Below are positions 42,284-46,000 of a stretch of 46,000 nt of DNA, one piece after another. Every line of letters starts with the position of its first letter. The stretch's first letter is position 1. Source of the DNA: Owenia fusiformis. Lineage: Eukaryota > Annelida > Polychaeta > Sabellida > Oweniidae. Below the pieces are notes generated by a model. The model did not search any database, was not told the DNA's origin, and was given only the letters and a program-made list of their open reading frames with translations. The stretch lies in the NCBI GenBank assembly GCA_903813345.2, contig CAIIXF020000038.1, forward strand, positions 1 to 46,000, read 5' to 3'. The position numbers and the translations under genes are program-made.

Positions 42284-42725
42284 CAGGGTGGGCCAAAAAA
42301 AGCCACTTTTTTTCAAAATGCTATAACTTTTTAATTTTTGATATAAAATCATAATTTGTTTACCAAATGAAACTTGAGGTTGGTATCTAGCCATGGATCA
42401 TGAATTATACACTTTTACTTGAATAAAATATGTCACCAGCGTCTCACTTAAACATGTGGTGTGCCATGAGAAATAAGCATAATTTGCAAAATGTTCCTGA
42501 ACTAATATGGCCTGATGATCGCCAAACTAATAGCCCTGATGCAAACCCCACTGAGTATAGGGTTTGGGAAGGTCTCAAGAATATTGTATGAAGGCACCCA
42601 ATCTAGAAAATTGCTCAACTAAAGCTGGCAATTAAGACAGGTTGAGAAAAACTTAGCTAACATTTCATTGATACTGCTATATCAGCAAAGCGAATAAAAC
42701 TAAAATATATTACAATTAGGGTGGC
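42284..42725 (+). mobile_element. Second Tc1/mariner-like remnant
   Basis: The left end is CAGGGTGGGCCAAAAAAAG. A matching right end is not clear, so the right border is approximate. The interior keeps a transposase fragment (separate entry). It differs in sequence from the 1948-2740 element. Confidence 0.55.
42452..42660 (+). pseudogene. Mariner-type transposase fragment
   Basis: Reads NLQNVPELIWPDD and then SPDANPTEYRVWEGLKNIV before TGA at 42589. WP-x-SPD-NP-EYxVW is the hallmark region around the last catalytic acid of mariner-type DDE/D transposases; here SPDANPTEYRVW fits, but the flanking frame is broken. Confidence 0.75.
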
Positions 42726-42822
42726 GGACCATTTGAACTCCCCTTTAGATCAAATATAATCCAAGTTGGAGCACTTGTTACATTATATTATTACTAAGAA
42801 CCCTTGGCACTATATAACTGCA

Positions 42823-43216
42823 AAAGGACGATTCTCGGTTTGGAGAACGAAGTTCATCAATCTAAATGAGCATTATCCCTGCTTCGGACAAATTTGATTT
42901 TTTTACATAATATAGATTTGAATGTCTTCTTTTGAATAGTCATAATTTAATTTGGGTAATATATCTAGATTTTTCGCAAAACAATATTAGCGCAGTACAC
43001 TGATGAACTTCTTTCCCAAAATCGAGACTTGTATTTTATTGAATCGGTCAAATTGAGCGCTATCCATGCTTCAGACCAATTTGTTATTTTTACATCTTGT
43101 AGATTTAAATGTCCTCTTTTGAATATTAATAGTTTAATTTGGGTAATATTTCTATATTTTTCATGAAAAAAATTATTAGCCCAGGAGACTGTTCTCCAAA
43201 CCGAGAATCGTCCTTT
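42823..43216. mobile_element. MITE with perfect 26-bp ends and an internal duplication
   Basis: The 26 bases beginning AAAGGACGATTCTCGGTTTG are perfectly inverted at 43191-43216. Inside, a block of about 110 bp (GAGC-TATCC-TGCTTC to GGGTAATAT-TCTA-ATTTTTC) occurs twice, about 187 bp apart. No protein. Target duplication not clear. Confidence 0.9.
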
Positions 43217-44430
43217 GGTGTATGTAGGTTGGAAAATAAAAAAGTTGTAGTGTCTTCAAAAGAAAGTGGCGTTTTTTGGCTTGCACACAAGATATCCACA
43301 CTGTTTGTTTTATTTAGTATAGCACAGTCTGTATAGGGTGTATTGCAATTGTAGAGATGACTGGATGTCATACAGCAACCTTGAGGTTGTAGGTTTTCTA
43401 CATTTGTCGTAACATAGATATTTCTCAATTGGGATACATTGTACAACAACCTTAAAGACTGGTTATTGTTGGTATTTCTCTACTCCAGGGAACTACGTCA
43501 TCTTTAGAATTTCTTTATTCTTGAGGTGACCATATAATGTTTCTGGGCTGTATATTGTACAGTGACCATGAGAAGACTGTAAATTTTCTATGGCTGTCGG
43601 CATTTCTCTATTTTTGGGAAACTGTCCGCCATAAACTCTGTTGCGACTGTAGATATGCTTTGGTTTCCATAGAGGCTACCTTGTAAATTTATACACTAAC
43701 TTTACACTGATAGAGATTGAGGAGAGGACTCAATTAGAGACTAGATCCTGTGGTGAATTTAGAATTTCTATTGTTATTGTAAAGGTGACTGTGTGTCATT
43801 CACCAGCCTTGAGGTGACTTTAGATTTTCTATATTTGTCAAAGCATAGGTATTTCTCAATTGGGATATGTTGTATGGCAACTTTGGATTTCTATGGTAGT
43901 TATTGGCAAATTTCTCCTACAGAGAACTATGTTTGTAATAGACTTGCCATATTCCTTGTTGTGACCATATAAATTATATGATTACCATTGAGGCTGTACA
44001 GTGACCTCGAGAAGACCGTAGATTTTCACGGTAGTTTGTATTTCTCTATTTTGGGAAACTGTGTCCGCCATAGATTTGCCTTAGACTCTGTGTCAACGGT
44101 AGATGTGCTATGGTTTTCATAGAAGCTACCTTGTAAATTTACACACTGTAACTTCACACTGATAGAGATTGAGGAGAGGACTCTATTAGCGACTAGATTC
44201 TAGAATTTCTTTTGTCATTGTAAAGGTGACTGTATGTCATACAGCAGTCTTCAGGTGACATTAGATTTTCTAAATTGGCATTTCTTTACTTACAGAGAGA
44301 TATATCTGCCATGACTGTATTCCTCGAGGTGACCATATAGTTTCTATTGTTACTGTAAGGGCTGTAGATTATAGGTTGTATGATGTACAATGACCTTGAA
44401 GCAACTGTAGATTTTCTACACTGTTGTTGG

Positions 44431-44671
44431 TATTTTCTACATTTGTGAAATTGTGTCCATCAATATATTTGTGTATGGTTTTTGGCAAACAGCTCATTTT
44501 AACTAAAATGCGTCCTCTATTTATAGTATGTATAATTGGGACTTCCAAGATGTGTGTTTGGAATTTCTGTAAATATATCATAGTCTAATCGATTCTTAAT
44601 CAATAATATCAAGGTTGATCAACATGTCCGGATTTTCTTTTACTAATTTTCATGAGTAATAATTGCTGATA
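44431..44671. other. AT-rich intergenic DNA
   Basis: Nothing recognised between the array and the next MITE. Confidence 0.4.
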
Positions 44672-44846
44672 CAAGAGTCGGTCAAAAAGTTTCTTACCAT
44701 TGGCTTTAGATTTTATAATAACAGGAGTTGGATGATCAAACTTTAACCAGAGACGGGGTAGCTAGTTAGTGTTAAAGTTTTAGCATCCAACTCCTCTTAT
44801 TAAAACATCTAGAGCCAACGGTAAGGAATCTTTTGATCTACCCTTG
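44672..44846. mobile_element. Short TA-flanked MITE / hairpin
   Basis: Arms of about 63 bp start CAAGAGTCGGTCAAAAAG and end CTACCCTTG, with blocks CTTACC-TTGGCT-TAGAT and GGAGTTGGATG mirrored. TA lies on both sides (44670-44671, 44847-44848). This fits a Tc1/mariner-derived MITE. Confidence 0.8.
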
Positions 44847-45205
44847 TACTCAATGGATGTTCGTGTATTTTCATATTTGTCTATGTATTCTACTATAATA
44901 TGCAAAAATGCATAAAAAATAATGTGAAAGTATTATACATTTTATCAATCATCTATAATTATAATCATGGATATTATTATATTATTATTATTGTATTAGT
45001 AAAGTAGTATCATCATACGTACCTATCTTAAATCAAAAGTGTTATTTACTAATCTAATGACAGTGTTGAAGTGCTTATGTTATCATTAACATTAATATTT
45101 TATTTGTGTAAGGGAACATAGACAAACACACAGCAAAAACAATATCATGGAACAAAATCAAATCATAATCAAAGATGTGTCACGCATAATCAATTGCTGT
45201 GTACC
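44847..45205. other. AT-rich intergenic DNA
   Basis: Nothing recognised; includes an ATT-rich simple tract at about 44965-44995. Confidence 0.4.
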
Positions 45206-45665
45206 GGAGTTTCTCGCGAATAGGCCCATGTGCGTTTATTTGAAAGAGGGGTGTATGAAAATATGTTTTCCCTCTTTATAAAGGCCCATGGGCGTTTATT
45301 AAAAATCTTTTAAATAAACGCCCAGTGGGCGAAACATTCGAGAAAAGGAATGAAATTGCAAACAATAAATATGTAAGGTAATAAGTGATAACTGTCGTTC
45401 AAGTACAAATGATTAATAAAAAATATGACTAGAGGTCACATATTGGTCAACGTTCTTGCCTGCGTTCATGATACTAGTGCGTGAGTATGAAGGCCATGTG
45501 TCAACTTTACAATTGATAATATCCCTCGAAATAAACGCCCATTAGCTTGGGAAAGTTATTTTCCCTCTAAATAAACGCCCACCCTCCTTGGAAAAATGTT
45601 TTTTCCTCTTAATGAAGGCCCATGAGCGTTTATTAAAAACTCTAGGTCTTTTCGCGAGAAACTCC
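45206..45665. mobile_element. TIR element dense in AATAAACGCCC boxes
   Basis: GGAGTTTCTCGCGAA at the left and TTCGCGAGAAACTCC at the right are perfect inverted copies. Within, AATAAACGC(C/T)C or its reverse complement occurs at about 45231, 45291, 45313, 45530, 45581 and 45628, often next to AAAGGCCCATG or TTTCCCTCTT words. The outer arms extend weakly through the GGCCCATG-GCGTTTATT block. No protein. Non-autonomous element; family not assigned. Confidence 0.8.
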
Positions 45666-46000
45666 ATTACTATTGCTTCTCTTCCAATGCGTTGATTGAG
45701 ATGTCTGAATGTAGCTGTTTTTAATCAAAAGAAGGGGGTACATAAGAACATTTTAGCCTCAACTGTTTTGTATTTATCCATATTATGTGGTATATGTGCT
45801 GCAAAAAATGTATAAAAACTTTATATGACTAAGTTCTGATGTTTTAACCAGAATTCTAAAAAATATGTTTCATACTCCAATAAGCCTAGGTACGTTACCT
45901 GTTAAATCCCCATTTAAATTGGGAGAAATTCCGATTTTTGAGTGCTCGTCCCGAATTTTATTTTCTCAAAACCAGTATTTTAAGCATCTTCATTCACAAA
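45666..46000. other. AT-rich intergenic DNA to the window end
   Basis: No feature supported. Confidence 0.4.

Larger units (their letters stand above)
42138..43345. mobile_element. TIR element carrying two nested insertions
   Basis: A left end of about 65-70 bp (TATTGCACTCTATGCAGACT and AGCAGTGTGTATATCAAG) is mirrored at about 43275-43345 (AGTCTGTATAGGGTGTATTG). Inside sit a mariner-like remnant (42284-42725) and a 394-bp MITE (42823-43216). The element interrupts the 450-bp array, as shown by restored spacing on its removal. Confidence 0.7.
40855..44430. repeat. ~450-bp diverged tandem repeat array, interrupted by insertions
   Basis: The marker GATAGAGATTGAGGAGAGGACT (variants) occurs near 41641, 42084, 43713 and 44161. 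Spacing is about 443 and 448 bp for the outer pairs. The middle gap is 1629 bp, which falls to about 421 once the 42138-43345 insertion is removed. Other shared blocks are GCTACCTTGTAAATTTACAC, TTTCTCAATTGGGATATGTTG, TGTAGATTTTCTA and TTTTGGGAAACTGTGTCC. The last-named blocks also repeat inside units, so there is an inner periodicity. The 40889-41594 element also lies within a unit. Confidence 0.8.

Overview
The window is AT-rich eukaryotic (metazoan) DNA. It has long introns with GT/AG borders, decayed ciliary-gene exons, Tc1/mariner remnants, many small inverted-repeat elements, tandem repeats and one very large rolling-circle transposon gene. Arrays of TGACC(T) words ending in a GACAGACAGAC tail suggest a marine invertebrate, perhaps a mollusc or another lophotrochozoan. 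That guess is from memory of repeat style and is weak. I see no rRNA, tRNA or CRISPR array.

Layout. 1-16.6 kb is gene-poor: an inverted-repeat element cut by the window edge (1-564), a mariner-like element with a broken transposase tail (1948-2740), two TTAA-flanked elements (2886-3457, 7211-7808), two related copies of a repeat family (about 8515-9800, carrying three near-identical 267-bp units, and about 11930-12720), a diverged 130-165-bp tandem repeat (about 12890-14260) and a hairpin (15745-15950).

16.6-29.7 kb is a Helentron-type (Helitron2) transposon. A small exon (16611-16681) can join in phase to a 9.4-kb coding exon (18663-28058). The predicted protein is about 3150 residues. In order it has a basic N-terminus, a 9-residue repeat tract, an OTU cysteine-protease domain, a second Cys...Asp-Pro-His protease-like domain, Lys-rich 18-residue repeats, a Cys-rich DUF6570-like region, a HUH Rep nuclease, a Pif1-type helicase and an APE-like endonuclease. 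All key motifs are present and nothing is broken. It would open a donor strand (Rep), unwind it (helicase) and possibly nick the target (endonuclease). The role of the two protease domains is unknown. Behind it lie a tandem copy of its own 3' end, a 21-bp minisatellite split by a TIR element, and a decayed piece of a related endonuclease gene.

29.8-46 kb holds an unprocessed, decayed copy of a CFAP65-like motile-cilium gene (exons 33647-38013, introns kept, several stops and frameshifts) and many nested inverted-repeat elements. One has arms built of an 18-bp minisatellite (38146-38890). A ~450-bp tandem repeat array (about 40855-44430) was hit by at least two insertions, one of them a three-layer nest. 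Near the end is an element carrying many AATAAACGCCC boxes (45206-45665).
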